From a halophilic archaeon (GTDB lineage Archaea > Halobacteriota > Halobacteria > Halobacteriales > Haladaptataceae), in the NCBI GenBank assembly GCA_003298465.1, contig QNGA01000001.1, forward strand, positions 868,001 to 932,000: a stretch of 64,000 bases of DNA, written 5' to 3'. The first letter of the stretch is position 1. The number at the start of each line of letters is the position of its first letter. The translations under genes were made by a program, and so were the position numbers. The notes below the pieces were generated by a model, which did not search any database, was not told where the DNA came from, and saw nothing but the letters and a program-made list of their open reading frames with translations. Below are positions 49,389 to 59,830 of this stretch, piece by piece.

Positions 49389-50579
49389 ATGAACGAAGGG
49401 CCTCGGCAGACGACCGCTTTGCTCTCCACTCCAGCCGTCGGGGCGGACGACGACGCGGAGTGCGTCGAACGGTTCGCCGGGAACGACGTCGACGGCGAGT
49501 ACGCTCTGCTGGTGACGTACGACCGCTCACCGGAGGAGTTGCTGGCGTCGTGGCGCGCGCGAGTCGACGCCGACCCGGCGGAACTCGGCATCGTCTCGGT
49601 CCGCGACGCCGACGACGTCCCGAACTCTATCGACGGAACCAGCGTCGTCTCGCTGACCCGTCCCGTGAGCCTCGGCCGACTCCAGACCGCCATCCATCTC
49701 TTCGTCGACGGCTGGGACGACGCCCCGACGGTCGTCTGCTTCGACTCGATAACGGCCGTGCTCGACTACGTCGGACGGGTCGCCACCTTCCGTTTCCTTC
49801 GCTCCCTCCTGGTCCGGTTGGCCGAGACCACCGTCGACTCGCACTTCCACCTCGATCCGGGCGCCCACGACGAGCGGACGATCGCCACGCTCCGACCGCT
49901 GTTCGACGTGGTGGTCGGCGACCTCCCGGCCCCGTACGCGGACGACCTCTCGCCGGACGCGCTCGCGGCGATTTTGGAGTCGCGCCGCCGCTGGCTGGCG
50001 ATTCGGTATCTCGCCGAGGTGGGCGACTCGGCGACGGTCGCCGACGTGGCCGCGCGAGTGGCGGTCTGGGAGTCGCCGAGCGGGGACCCGAGCGCCGACG
50101 TTCGCGAGCGCGTTCGCATCACGCTGCACCACCTCCACCTCCCGGAACTGGCCGAAACCGACGTGCTCTCGGTCGACGGCGACGTCGTGACCGCCACGGT
50201 GGACGGCGACGCGCTCGAACGGTACGTTACCCTCGGCGACGCCGGGGGGAGCGACGGCGACGAGCGGTCGCCGCCCGACGCCGGGGAAGTCGTCGGCCCC
50301 CGACTGACGGGTCCCGACGAGACGTCCGGTGAGGAGGTGTACTGGACCGTCTACGGGACGGACCGCGACTCCATCGTCGTGTCGCTCGCCCGTGCGCTCG
50401 CGGCCGTCGAGGACTGCTCGCCGACCGACCTGCGGCCGCTGCAGGCTGTCGTGGACGTCGGCGCGCTCCAGCGACTCGCACGGCGAGAAGGAATGAGCGT
50501 CCACGCGACGTTCCAGTACGGCCCGTACAACGTGGTCGTGGACGGCGGGGAGATCAAGGTGTTCGAGCGGTCACGCTAA
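49389..50579 (+). CDS. DUF7504-DUF7344-HalOD1 regulator
   Basis: A 396-residue three-domain protein. Residues 35-190 form a RecA-like DUF7504 domain that has no Walker A, so it probably does not hydrolyse ATP. Residues 195-280 are a DUF7344 winged helix (RRRWLAIRYLAEVGDSATV). Residues 316-396 are a HalOD1 output domain (VYWTVYGTDRDSIVVSLARALAAVEDC). This arrangement is typical of haloarchaeal signal-transduction regulators. It overlaps the convergent spoVR end by nine bases. Confidence 0.8.
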   Translation: MNEGPRQTTALLSTPAVGADDDAECVERFAGNDVDGEYALLVTYDRSPEELLASWRARVDADPAELGIVSVRDADDVPNSIDGTSVVSLTRPVSLGRLQTAIHLFVDGWDDAPTVVCFDSITAVLDYVGRVATFRFLRSLLVRLAETTVDSHFHLDPGAHDERTIATLRPLFDVVVGDLPAPYADDLSPDALAAILESRRRWLAIRYLAEVGDSATVADVAARVAVWESPSGDPSADVRERVRITLHHLHLPELAETDVLSVDGDVVTATVDGDALERYVTLGDAGGSDGDERSPPDAGEVVGPRLTGPDETSGEEVYWTVYGTDRDSIVVSLARALAAVEDCSPTDLRPLQAVVDVGALQRLARREGMSVHATFQYGPYNVVVDGGEIKVFERSR

Positions 50580-52550
50580 CCACTCGTCGGGCTTGGTGTC
50601 GTAGTCCACTTCCGTCGCCGCGATGTCCTCGACCTCGCCCCACGGCAGGTCGCTGATTTCGAACTCCTCGCCGTCGTAGCGGATGAGTTTGCCCTGCTCT
50701 TCGGGTTCCGGTTCGCGGTCGCGTCGCCGCGCTATCTCGGCGTCGCGCTCGTCGACCTCCTTCACGATGGTCTTGAGGTTGACGGGCCGCCCCCAGAGGT
50801 CGAAGATGCGCTCGAGCGTGCGCTGGGCCTGGTCGATGTCGAGCATGACCCCGTTGTAGTGGTGGCCCAGCAGGAGTTCGTTCCGGTTCCGGTAGTTGCC
50901 GTCGTACACCGCGACGGTCGGCTTGCCGAAGTTGGTGAACTGCAGCATCAACTTCTTCTTGACGTCCTCGTACTCCGTGCTCGACACCCGGTAGTCGCCG
51001 GTCGTCTGGCTGAACTCGTAGGTGAAGTACTCGTTGTCGACGACGAACTCCTTCGTGAGGAAGCCGTCGAGGAACGTCACGTCGTTGTGGCTGGCCCGCA
51101 CCTCGTACATCTGGTCCCAGCCGGCGGTGTACTCCACGTCCGCGATGGCCTCCTCGACGTCGTCGTAGCGCGCGTCGTCCACCAGGTAGCGCGCGTAGTG
51201 CTCCAGGTCCTCCTGGCTCACCGCCTCCAGGAAGCCACGGTTCTGTAGCTTGCACAGCGAGAAGTGTCGCTCTGCCAGCCCCTCGTAGGTAAGCACCTTC
51301 CAGGGGTGCTCGCCGACGTCTATCTCGCCCGCCATCGCCCGGTCTATCGCCTCGCGGTCGACCTTCTCGTCGGGGAGGTCGGCCACCGCGTCGAGGTCCT
51401 CCGGGTCGATGCCGTCGAGCGCGGGGTCCGGTTCCAGAAGCTCCATCACGCGGTCGAAATCGACCACGTCGTGGAAGTTGCGCCACGTGATGCCCTCGAC
51501 GCGGAGGAGTTTCCGCGCCACCTCGCGGCGGTTCTCGGTGTTCTCGATGTACTCCCAGAGCTGCTTGCCCAGTTTGTAGGGGTTCAGCCCCGGCGAGCCG
51601 AGCACCCGAGCCTGGTGGTCGGCGTACTCCAGGAACTCGTCGGCGCCCGCGAACGCCTCCTCGCCCATCATCATCGACTCCCAGTAGGCGGCCCAGCCCT
51701 CGTTCATCACCTTCGTCGACTTCTGGGCGGCGAAGTAGTACGACTCCGCCCGCAGCATCTCCAGGACCTCCCGCTGCCACGACTCCATCTCGACGGCCCG
51801 CTCCTCCTCGGGGTCGAACGCCTTGCCGTGGTCGCGCAGGAACGCGAGCAGGTCCTTCTCGGGTTCGTCGAGTTCGCCGGCGCGTCGCTCCTCCTGTTCT
51901 TCGACCCACTCGTCGTCGAACACCTCCTTGCGGACCTCCTCGCTCACGTCCATCTCAGCCAGCTTCTGGGCCAGTTCGTCGGTCTCGCGCTCCTCCTCGT
52001 CGCCGACGTCCTGGCGCTTGAACGCCACGTGCTGGTCGATGTTGTCCTGCAGGCAGAGCACGCTGTCGATCCACTTCTCGACCTCTTCGCGGTCTATCTC
52101 GGGGTCGCTCATTATCTCCCCGATGCGGTCGGCGTGACGCTCCAGCAGCGCGGCCGCGTCGAGTTCCTCCGCGAACATCCCGTACCAGCGGTTGTTGGCG
52201 AAGAAGTCCGAGTGGGCCTCGACGTGCGTGATGACCGCCTTCTGGTCGGCGAGGCTGTTGGACTCCTGGAGGAAGGCGTGGGCCGGGTCGTCGTTGATGA
52301 CGATTTCGAACGCCTTCCCGCCCCCGTACTGGCCCTGCTTCTGCTGGCGGTCGTACTTCATCCCCCACCGCCAATGGGGGTACCGCTCCTGGAACCCGTC
52401 GTAGGCGATGAGTTCGTTCATCTCGTCGTAGTCGATGATCCAGTACTTCACCGGGTAGGGGTCGAGACCGAGCTTCTTCGCCAGCTTGCGCGCCTCGACG
52501 ACCGGTTCCCGCACCAGTTCGGCCTCGCCGAGTTTCGTTCGTTCGTTCAT
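50571..52550 (-). CDS. spoVR: SpoVR family protein
   Basis: A 659-residue SpoVR/YcgB protein, the last gene of the kinase operon. Features are [30 protein letters not shown] and the conserved [14 protein letters not shown] with [12 protein letters not shown]. SpoVR functions in Bacillus spore cortex formation and in stress or respiration control elsewhere; archaea do not sporulate, so the role is stress-related by inference. Start ATG overlaps the DUF444 stop by four bases. Confidence 0.93.
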   Translation of the reverse strand: MNERTKLGEAELVREPVVEARKLAKKLGLDPYPVKYWIIDYDEMNELIAYDGFQERYPHWRWGMKYDRQQKQGQYGGGKAFEIVINDDPAHAFLQESNSLADQKAVITHVEAHSDFFANNRWYGMFAEELDAAALLERHADRIGEIMSDPEIDREEVEKWIDSVLCLQDNIDQHVAFKRQDVGDEEERETDELAQKLAEMDVSEEVRKEVFDDEWVEEQEERRAGELDEPEKDLLAFLRDHGKAFDPEEERAVEMESWQREVLEMLRAESYYFAAQKSTKVMNEGWAAYWESMMMGEEAFAGADEFLEYADHQARVLGSPGLNPYKLGKQLWEYIENTENRREVARKLLRVEGITWRNFHDVVDFDRVMELLEPDPALDGIDPEDLDAVADLPDEKVDREAIDRAMAGEIDVGEHPWKVLTYEGLAERHFSLCKLQNRGFLEAVSQEDLEHYARYLVDDARYDDVEEAIADVEYTAGWDQMYEVRASHNDVTFLDGFLTKEFVVDNEYFTYEFSQTTGDYRVSSTEYEDVKKKLMLQFTNFGKPTVAVYDGNYRNRNELLLGHHYNGVMLDIDQAQRTLERIFDLWGRPVNLKTIVKEVDERDAEIARRRDREPEPEEQGKLIRYDGEEFEISDLPWGEVEDIAATEVDYDTKPDEWLA

Positions 52551-53857
52551 GATTCCTCCGTGCTGAGTATCTCGTAGATGGCGTCGGTCACGTCCTCCGG
52601 CCCGTTGACGTAGCCCACGGCCACGTTGTCGGCGTCGCCGAAGTACTCCTCGACCTCCTCTGCGTGGGTCGCGTTGATGGCCCTGCCGTCCGGCTGGGTC
52701 TCGACGTACGCGTGGAGGTTCGCCGGCACCTCCTCCATCAGCGGGATGACGTTCTCCTCCGTGTCGTTGCGGCTGTTCTCGCTGTCGCCCGCCGCGAACA
52801 CGTACCGGTTCCACTCGCTCCAGGGGTACTCCGCGTCGAGAATCTGGCTGGCGAGTTCGTACGCCGACGATATCTTCGTCCCGCCGCCCGACCGGATGCC
52901 GAAGAAGTCGCTGCGCTCGACCCGCCACGCCTCCGCGTCGTGGGCGATGTAGACGAACTCGGCGTTGTCGTACTTCCCCGTCAGATACCAGTCGAGCGGC
53001 GTGAACGTCCGCTCGACGAGTTCGCGCTTCTTCTCGCGCATCGACCCGGAGACGTCCCGGATGTTGACGACGACGACGTTCTTCTCGCGCTCCTCGACTA
53101 TCTCCGGGTAGCGGTAGCGCTCGTCCTCGCGCCGGAACGGGACGTGTTTGATGCCCTCCTGCTGTATCATCTGGGCGGTCGAGGTCGGCTCGACCGACTC
53201 TTCCATCTCCTCGATGGAGGGCCACTTCGTCTTCTCCTCGTCGTCGAGGTCGGCGTACGCCTCCTCGACCCAGTGTTTCGAGACGGTGAGGTTCTTCTCG
53301 CGCGCCCACTCGAACACCTTCTGCGGGCCCATCCCGTCGACCTTCATCGCCTCGCGGACGTAGTCGGGGTCGAAGTCCATCGCGAGCTTTCTCTTTAGCC
53401 CCTCCTTGAACATCCGCTCGAAGTCGAGCGTGCTGTCGGGCCCGGTCTTGGTCACGTCCGTGAAGTCGCCCTCGACCTCCTCGATGACCTCCTTGCCCTT
53501 CGGTTCGAGGTCGAGGCCGAGTTCGTCGTCCAGTTCCTCGGCGAACTCCTCGGGGTCCATCTCGTAGTAGCCGTGTTCGCCGCCCTCGTCGCCGGGGTCG
53601 CCGTCCTCGTCGCCGTCGTCGCCCGGCTGCGGCTGGGGCTCGCCGACCGGGTCGCCGACGTCTGGGTCGCCCTGGCCGACGCCGCCCTGGTCGCGCTGGT
53701 CGTACTCGAACTCCGGCAGGTCGACGATCTTGATCGGGACGTGTATCTCGTCGGGGAGGCTCCGTCCGAGGTCACCGTACTGGATGAAATCGGAGAGGTC
53801 CTCGCGGCGCTGTTCGCCGACTTCGCGATACCGTTCGAGGTCGTCTCTCAGTCCCAT
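52547..53857 (-). CDS. DUF444 (YeaH/YhbH) protein with MIDAS site
   Basis: A 436-residue protein. The von Willebrand-like metal site reads Asp268-Val-Ser-Gly-Ser272, following a Gly/Asp/Gln-rich, low-complexity linker (about residues 57-98). DUF444 proteins are always encoded beside PrkA kinases (YeaG/YeaH in E. coli). It overlaps prkA by ten bases and spoVR by four, so the three genes are translationally coupled. Confidence 0.92.
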   Translation of the reverse strand: MGLRDDLERYREVGEQRREDLSDFIQYGDLGRSLPDEIHVPIKIVDLPEFEYDQRDQGGVGQGDPDVGDPVGEPQPQPGDDGDEDGDPGDEGGEHGYYEMDPEEFAEELDDELGLDLEPKGKEVIEEVEGDFTDVTKTGPDSTLDFERMFKEGLKRKLAMDFDPDYVREAMKVDGMGPQKVFEWAREKNLTVSKHWVEEAYADLDDEEKTKWPSIEEMEESVEPTSTAQMIQQEGIKHVPFRREDERYRYPEIVEEREKNVVVVNIRDVSGSMREKKRELVERTFTPLDWYLTGKYDNAEFVYIAHDAEAWRVERSDFFGIRSGGGTKISSAYELASQILDAEYPWSEWNRYVFAAGDSENSRNDTEENVIPLMEEVPANLHAYVETQPDGRAINATHAEEVEEYFGDADNVAVGYVNGPEDVTDAIYEILSTEES

Positions 53858-56136
53858 TTGTAGCTCACCTGGTTCATGACGTGTTGGCTGGTCAGTTCCG
53901 CCGACGCCGCCGAGTAGCCGAACATCTCCTGCAAGTTCCGAACGGTCCGCTCCTTCACTTCCGCCGTCTCCGTGTTGCTCGGCGGGTTCTCCCACTGGCC
54001 CGGCTCGAAGTCCTCGTACACCCGGCGCACGTCGCTCCAGTCGTTGTTCGCCAGCACCGTCTTGATGACCGGAACCTCCTTCAGGTCGATGTCGCTGATT
54101 TCGAAGTCGTCGGTGCGGTTCTCCCAGGCGTGGCGGTTCAGCGCGGTGATGACCTTGCTGCGCCGGAACTCCGCCACCGCGGGACCCGGCCGGTGGTCGT
54201 TCTCGTAGGCGTCCTCGCCGAACCGTCCGAGGTGCTCGGTCTCGAACACCTTCATCTTCAGGGCGTCCGGACCGACGCGCTCGCCGCGGTCGTTCTCGAC
54301 CGTCTCGTCCGTGGCCCAGGCGTAGACGTGCTCGATGTACTCCGCGACCGTCTCCTCGTCGACCTGCCGGTCGCGCATGATGGCGTCCAGCACGTCGGTC
54401 TCCTGCTGCTGGAACACGTGGTTTTTCACCGTCACGAGCCGGTTCTCGTACTCGTTTCGCTCGGCCGTCGAGAACACGGGGGCGTCGGCGACGCCCTCCG
54501 CCATCGCGTTGAGCACGTCGCGGGGCATGATGACGTTCTCCACGTCGTACTCGGGGTGGTGGCGGTCCTGCGTCTCGTTCAGCAGGTCGGCGATGATGTC
54601 CCTGGTGTAGGTGACCGGAATGCCCTGCTCGCCGTCGGCGGCGTCGTCGTCGAACTCGAAGTCGTCCTTGTCGATGTGCTCGTCGCCGTCGGTGAGATAG
54701 CCCCTGTCGAACAGCAGCGCCTTGTCGACGAGGTCCCGGCCCGAGGGGAGGTCGCCGTCGTCCAACCGCGAGACGACGCTGTAGAGCGCCGCCGCCTCGA
54801 CGGCGTGGGGCGCGACCTCGCGGGCGCGGACGACGTCGTCGTTGTCGCGCACCTGCACCGTCACCGGCTCCTGGAAGCGCGCCTCTATCTCGTCGTAGCT
54901 GTCGGCCTGCCAGACCTCGGTCTCGTTCGTCAGTTCGCGCCGGATGAGTTCGGCCTCCAGGCTGAGGTTCGTGAGGTACTTGAACTCGCGGCGGTCGAGC
55001 CGGCGCTTCAGCGCCCGGAGCGGGTCCTGTCCGCCCGCGTCGGCGTGCTGGTTCAGTTGCGCCTCCAGGTCGGGGTTCGAGATGATGACGAGCTGGGTGT
55101 CGATGTCCATCTGGATGCCCTTGTCCAGCTTCACCGACTTCTCGTCGGGGACGTTCAGCAGCTTCTGCAGCAGGTCGGCGTGCTGGGCCGCGTCCTCGAC
55201 GATGGTCAGGAGTCCGTTGCCCTGCGAAATCACGCCGTCGTAGCTGAACGCCTGCGGGTTCTTCCGGCCCCGCGAGTCCAGCTCCTGGAGCATCCCCTGC
55301 ATCCACGACCCGACCAGTCGCTGTTTCGGCCGGCCGCTGTCTTCGGAGTGGAGGACGCCGATGCCGTCGCCCACGTCCACGACGTAGTTCTTCACGCGGA
55401 GGTGGTTCGGGTCGATGATGGCCGAGAACAGCTCCTCCTCGCCGTTGCGCCGGTACTGCTCTTCGAGGTAGTCGTATGCCTCGCGGCTGAACGGGTCGAG
55501 CTTCCCGTCCACTCTGACGTCGACGTGGTCGTCGACGCGCTCGTTGAGCCGTGCGAGCAACCGCTCGCGCACCTCCGGCGGGAAGACGAGCAGGGGGTGG
55601 GCCTGCACGGGGCTCGCGTGCCAGTTATCCTCGTTGGCGGCCGTCGAGTCGTTGCCGTACGTGAGCCCCGCCGTCTCCGTCGCGGTGGCGATGTTCCACT
55701 CGACGGTGTAGCGTCGGCCCTCGTCGGTCTTCGAGAACTCCCGGAGGCCGTTGACGAGACAGCGCTTCAGTTCGGACTTGCCGGTCGCGGTCGGTCCGGC
55801 GAACCAGATTATCTTCTCCTCCTTGCCGCGCTGGGCGGCGATCGAGCGGAGGTCGTCGACAAAGGCGTTCAGCACCTCGGTGTTGCCGAGGATGGCGTGC
55901 TCGCCGTCGTTGTGAGGGTCGTCGAAGAAGCGGTAGCGCTGCTTCTCCTCGCCCTCCTCGACGACGGTCCGGGTGCCCATCGACTCGATGGCCAGCAGGA
56001 GGTACTTGCTGGCCTGGGCGGCGATGGCGGGGTTCTCGAACGCGGCGTCGACGTACTCCGCGAGGCTCATCGGCTCCTCGTAGGTCTCGCGGAGTTGGCG
56101 GTCGGCGTCGTCGATGAAGTCGGTGCCGTCGGGCAC
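53848..56136 (-). CDS. prkA: PrkA-family serine protein kinase/AAA protein (second of two)
   Basis: A 762-residue PrkA protein: an AAA domain with Walker A GPTATGKS (114-121) and a C-terminal kinase-like region. In Bacillus/E. coli PrkA/YeaG is reported as a stress-induced protein kinase or AAA protease. It starts three bases after the stop of a second PrkA homologue, and ends overlapping DUF444. The two copies differ in length and in Walker A sequence (GPTATGKS vs GPVGSGKS). Confidence 0.93.
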   Translation of the reverse strand: MPDGTDFIDDADRQLRETYEEPMSLAEYVDAAFENPAIAAQASKYLLLAIESMGTRTVVEEGEEKQRYRFFDDPHNDGEHAILGNTEVLNAFVDDLRSIAAQRGKEEKIIWFAGPTATGKSELKRCLVNGLREFSKTDEGRRYTVEWNIATATETAGLTYGNDSTAANEDNWHASPVQAHPLLVFPPEVRERLLARLNERVDDHVDVRVDGKLDPFSREAYDYLEEQYRRNGEEELFSAIIDPNHLRVKNYVVDVGDGIGVLHSEDSGRPKQRLVGSWMQGMLQELDSRGRKNPQAFSYDGVISQGNGLLTIVEDAAQHADLLQKLLNVPDEKSVKLDKGIQMDIDTQLVIISNPDLEAQLNQHADAGGQDPLRALKRRLDRREFKYLTNLSLEAELIRRELTNETEVWQADSYDEIEARFQEPVTVQVRDNDDVVRAREVAPHAVEAAALYSVVSRLDDGDLPSGRDLVDKALLFDRGYLTDGDEHIDKDDFEFDDDAADGEQGIPVTYTRDIIADLLNETQDRHHPEYDVENVIMPRDVLNAMAEGVADAPVFSTAERNEYENRLVTVKNHVFQQQETDVLDAIMRDRQVDEETVAEYIEHVYAWATDETVENDRGERVGPDALKMKVFETEHLGRFGEDAYENDHRPGPAVAEFRRSKVITALNRHAWENRTDDFEISDIDLKEVPVIKTVLANNDWSDVRRVYEDFEPGQWENPPSNTETAEVKERTVRNLQEMFGYSAASAELTSQHVMNQVSYKWD

Positions 56137-56139
56137 TGC

Positions 56140-58212
56140 TCACTCCTCCATCTCCGCGCGGGCGACCTCTGCGCCGGCGAACTCCAGCACCTCCTTCGCA
56201 CCGTCGCGCGAGTAGCCCTGCTCTATCAGCGCGTCTATCCAGGCGTTCTGTTCGTCGTCGTCCATCTCGTTGGCCGACACCAGCGCGGAGAAGTTGATGT
56301 TGTGCTTCTTGTCCTCCCAGAGCTTGCGTTCGAGGGCGCGGCGCAGGCGGTCGTTGTCCTGCGGGTCGAACGGCGAGCCCTCGCGGGCGCGACGGGACAC
56401 CCAGTTCGAGACCTCCTGGCGGAAGTCGTCCTTGCGGTCGCGGGGGATGTCGAGTTTCTCCTCGACCGAGCGCAGGAAGCTCTCGTCGGGCTCCTGCTCG
56501 CGACCGGTCAGTTCGTCCTCGACCGTGGCGTTGTCGATGTACGCCATCACGTGGTCCATGTACTTCTCGCCCTGGCGCTGTATCTCCTCGATGTCGTAGG
56601 CCAGCGCGTGACGCACGTCCTCGATGGCGCGTTCGCGGTACTCGTCGCGAACCTTCTCGAGGTAGCGGTAGTACGTCTGGAAGTTCTCCTCGGGGATGGA
56701 GCCGTGGTTCTCCAGGTTCTCCTCGAAGTGGTTGAACACCGACAGCGGCGAGAGGAACCCGCGACTGCGGTGCGTGGAGTTCATGATGGCCTCCGCTATC
56801 TCGTCGCCGACGAACCGGGCGGAGACGCCCTCCATCCCCTCGCCGATGTCGGCCTTCTCCTCGGCCTCCTCGCGGAGCTTCTTCACGTCGACGTCCTCCG
56901 TGTCCTCTATCTCGCCGTTGTACGCCTTGGCCTTCTGCATCAGGTCGACCGTCTCGGTGTCGGGCTCCTCGATGCGGGTGAGGACGCCGAACAGGCCCGC
57001 CATCTCGAGCGTGTGGGGCTCGATGTGCACGTCCGGCACGTCGGCGTTCCGGAGCATCTTCCGGTAGATGTCGGCCTCCTCCTCGTACTCCAGCACGTAC
57101 GGGAAGTCGATGCGCTTGGTACGGTCGTTGAACGCCTCCATCTTCTCGTCGCCCTTCTTGTCCCGGTACTCGGGCATGTTCGTCCGGCCGACGATGACCT
57201 GGTCGATGTCGATACGGGGGTTGCTCTTGGGCTTGATCGTCTGCTCCTGCGTGGCGTGCAGGAAGTCGTACAGGAACTCCCGCTGGAGCTTCAGCAGCTC
57301 CTCGCCGGAGAAGATACCCCGGTTGGCGTTGCAGAACGCACCGGAGTAGTCGAACGCCCGGGGGTCGGACTCGCCGTAGATGGCGATCTTGCTGTAGTTG
57401 ACGTCGCCCGTGAGTTCGGTCTCGTCCTGGTTCTTCTTGTCCTTCGGCTCGAACGTCTCGACGGACTGGCGCTTGTTCTCGTCGGCGACGAGCCGGGTTA
57501 TCTCGACGTGGTTCTCGAGCACCTGCTGGATGTCGTCGTCGTAATGCGCCAGCAGCCTGTCCATGTAGAACTCGCTGGCGGGGTCGAGGGCCTGCTCGTT
57601 CTGGATGGTGTAGGGCGCGTCGAGGCGCTCGTTGATGTCATCGAGGACGCGCTGGCGCTGGTCGTACGGCAGGAGGACGAGCGGGTCCTGGTTCATCGGC
57701 GACCGGACCTCGTCGTCGGCGGGGTCCTGGTCGTCGATGACGTCGCAGAGGTTCGTCCACCGGAAGGTGTACATCCGCCCGTCCTCGCGGAGCGTGTAAT
57801 CCTCGAAGTACTCCCGGACCTGGCGGTCGAAGTCGGACTTGCCGGAGCCGACCGGTCCGAGAAGCAATTTGATGCGCTTCTCGGGGCCGAGGCCCCGCGC
57901 ACCGCTTTTGACCTTGTTCACGAACTCGTGGATGGCGCGGTGGATCTCACGTCCGTAGAACGTGTTCTCGCCGTCGTGGAGCGGGTCCTCCGACGCGAGT
58001 CGGTACTCGACGACGCCGGAGTCCTCGTCGTACTCCGTGCCGTAGTAATCGAACATGTCGGCCACCCGCTGGTGGGCGTTCCGGGCTATCTTCGGGTCGC
58101 CGTACACCTCCTCGAGATACCAGTCGAACGACTTGGTTTCGCGGAGGTCTTCGGGCATCGATTCCTGGTAGCGCTGACTGATGTCTTCCAGCGTTTCCAT
58201 GTCACCTTTCAT
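56140..58212 (-). CDS. prkA: PrkA-family serine protein kinase/AAA protein (first of two)
   Basis: A 690-residue PrkA with Walker A GPVGSGKS (119-126) and the typical N-terminus ESMPEDLRETKSFDWYLEEVYGD. It is the first gene of a four-gene operon with no gap larger than three bases. I chose ATG 58212 because the conserved N-terminus starts there; ATG 58200 is four codons in. A CTTATCT box lies about 33 bases upstream. Confidence 0.93.
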   Translation of the reverse strand: MKGDMETLEDISQRYQESMPEDLRETKSFDWYLEEVYGDPKIARNAHQRVADMFDYYGTEYDEDSGVVEYRLASEDPLHDGENTFYGREIHRAIHEFVNKVKSGARGLGPEKRIKLLLGPVGSGKSDFDRQVREYFEDYTLREDGRMYTFRWTNLCDVIDDQDPADDEVRSPMNQDPLVLLPYDQRQRVLDDINERLDAPYTIQNEQALDPASEFYMDRLLAHYDDDIQQVLENHVEITRLVADENKRQSVETFEPKDKKNQDETELTGDVNYSKIAIYGESDPRAFDYSGAFCNANRGIFSGEELLKLQREFLYDFLHATQEQTIKPKSNPRIDIDQVIVGRTNMPEYRDKKGDEKMEAFNDRTKRIDFPYVLEYEEEADIYRKMLRNADVPDVHIEPHTLEMAGLFGVLTRIEEPDTETVDLMQKAKAYNGEIEDTEDVDVKKLREEAEEKADIGEGMEGVSARFVGDEIAEAIMNSTHRSRGFLSPLSVFNHFEENLENHGSIPEENFQTYYRYLEKVRDEYRERAIEDVRHALAYDIEEIQRQGEKYMDHVMAYIDNATVEDELTGREQEPDESFLRSVEEKLDIPRDRKDDFRQEVSNWVSRRAREGSPFDPQDNDRLRRALERKLWEDKKHNINFSALVSANEMDDDEQNAWIDALIEQGYSRDGAKEVLEFAGAEVARAEMEE

Positions 58213-58907
58213 TGTATCACGCGTTGATTGGGGCTGCACGAGATAAGATCGAGACGACCGGGCGGCGCGTTGCCGACGCGGAGTATGTAGATGGCGTACT
58301 CCCACAAAGATATGACGGTCGGAACGGGGGGTCGACTCTGCGAGAGGGCTCGAACAGGGGCGTGCGAAGCACACCCGAACTGACTGCGAGTGTAACCTGT
58401 CATGTCGTGCCGTCCCCACGCACGCCACCACTCTGGCCAGCGAGCGTCGCCGGGGGTCGAGTGCTGGAACGTGGTTCGCGACCGTGTGGGGGTTTGCCAC
58501 CCGATACTCTTTAATGCATGGTCTGTAGGGATATATAACTGTTGCCTGTGTACTCGTACTATTCCAGATAAATTAAAAATCTAGAACGTGCGAAACCGCT
58601 CCCAGGCGGGGTTTTCTACCCCTCGACGGAGGAGATTCCAGAACCGAAAAAGAAGGGGTTTATATAAGGTCCCCTGGAGTGAGCCAGGCTTCTCGTCGGG
58701 AACGCCGTTCGAGACCTCGACCACCGCCGCGTACCGCTCGTCGATTCCGGCTTCGCTACCGTTTCCGCGTCCCGACCGGAACGTTCGGACGGCCGTCGAA
58801 CCGCTAACAGTAACACTTCGCCCGGGCGACCGGGCCGGTCGCGTCCCGAACGGCCGCGGTCGTCCCACCCCCAGCCCAGTGTCCGACGCGCTGGCGCGCC
58901 TGCCGAC
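58213..58907. other. Long intergenic region upstream of the PrkA operon
   Basis: Nearly 700 bases without a convincing gene. It holds three TATA-like elements: minus-strand CTTATCT (about 58243-58250), minus-strand AGTTATATAT (58531-58540), and palindromic TTATATAA (58660-58667). It also has a T-rich tract and a seven-bp hairpin at 58826-58842 that could terminate the gene at 58908. Reading frames here look like chance G+C-driven openings. Confidence 0.45.
58575..58636 (-). ncRNA. Candidate small RNA
   Basis: A minus-strand unit: TATA-like TTATATAA at 58660-58667, predicted start about 58636, a short hairpin (GGGG 58619-58622 with CCCC 58608-58611 around TAGAAAA), and a TTTTT end at 58575-58579. 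The TATA element is palindromic, so direction is ambiguous. No homology known. Confidence 0.2.
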
Positions 58908-59354
58908 TCAGGCTTCCCGACTCGCTCCGTCGTCGTCCGGCTCGTCGGCGGCCGACCCGGGCGCTTCCTCGTCCTCTCCAAGGACGGTGATCTCGACCAT
59001 CAGGTCGGGGTGGTCCTCGTCGGAGTAGCGGAACGTCCAGGCCTGGTCGAACTGGATTCCTCGCTCCCACGCCTTCAGGAGGAGGTCTCCGAGCACGTCC
59101 CGGAAATCCCTGACGACGGCGTCTCCGGGGGACTTCGTCGGCGTCGGCGGTTCCACGACCTCTTCCGTTCCGCGCTTCTCGAGGTGCGTTATCTCCACCA
59201 TCAGGTCGTCACGCCGCTCCTCCGAGTAGCGAAACGTCCAGGCCCGGTCGAAACGGCGGTCGTTTTTGTACGCAGTACTCAACACCATCTTTAGTGTGTT
59301 CCTGAATTCCTCCGGCGCTGCCATCCACTGAGGAACACTCTGGGCCCGGCTCAT
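58908..59354 (-). CDS. Hypothetical protein built of two duplicated units
   Basis: A 148-residue protein with a repeated unit. Residues 17-61 and 84-128 align throughout: FDRAWTFRYS against FDQAWTFRYS, then DLMVEITHL against DLMVEITVL. The DNA of the copies is also very similar (for example the stretch covering AWTFRYS), pointing to a recent duplication. No known family recognised. ATG 59354 follows a GTTTATGC box by 27-35 bases, so leaderless. Function unknown. Confidence 0.65.
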   Translation of the reverse strand: MSRAQSVPQWMAAPEEFRNTLKMVLSTAYKNDRRFDRAWTFRYSEERRDDLMVEITHLEKRGTEEVVEPPTPTKSPGDAVVRDFRDVLGDLLLKAWERGIQFDQAWTFRYSDEDHPDLMVEITVLGEDEEAPGSAADEPDDDGASREA

Positions 59355-59830
59355 AGGAAAATGTCCAAGTGGGGCGCGAGCATAAACCCGGGGGATACTC
59401 CCGCCGTCGGCAAACCAGAACAACGGTCTGCAACTCCCAGAACGGAGTTAGCTCCCCATTAATCACCTCAGCGAAGCGGTACTGTCCGTTTCTATAGGCA
59501 CTCGCTCGACACGAACGGACCCCGACCGCTACGTTCGCGTCGCGGTTCCGAGTGAGGGACCGTCGGGCTACACCGCCTCATTGCAGTCGGCGGCGAACCG
59601 CGACGCCCGCCAGGTCGAAGCAGTTCGGGCAAGCGGGTTCGGAAGTCCGCCGTCGGCGTCTCGAACTACGGTCACCGGTCTCGGTTAGGCCGAGCAAGGG
59701 CACTGGACGGTCCGACGAGGAGCACTCGACCTGGCGACCGTTTCGGTTCGTACGGGACGACGATTTTCAGTCCCGCGATTTCGCGGCTCAAAACCGGTCG
59801 AGTAGCGTATCGAGGGCGGCCTCGCTAGCG
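59355..59830. other. Intergenic region, no gene recognised
   Basis: About 476 bases between the duplicated-unit gene and the PQQ-propeller gene, both on the minus strand. I see the promoter of the former (GTTTATGC at 59381-59389) and no credible reading frame or RNA otherwise. It may be a decayed gene or regulatory leader. Confidence 0.45.

Noticed and set aside
53881..58227. Very long plus-strand reading frame (about 1,450 residues) opposite the prkA genes
   Set aside because: Antisense to two PrkA kinases with intact motifs. Its composition, rich in Val, Leu, Arg and Asp, is typical of a G+C shadow frame.
58826..58842. Seven-bp hairpin GCGACCG/CGGTCGC
   Set aside because: It could end transcription of the 58908 gene, but it is very G+C-rich with no T-run right after, so I do not call a terminator.
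58581..58868. Minus-strand frame in the long gap near 58.7 kb
   Set aside because: Arg/Gly/Pro-rich composition, no domain, and it spans the palindromic TATA element. More likely chance than a gene.
58588..59028. Plus-strand frame overlapping the duplicated-unit gene
   Set aside because: Antisense to the duplicated-unit gene, and Ser/Arg-rich like a shadow frame.
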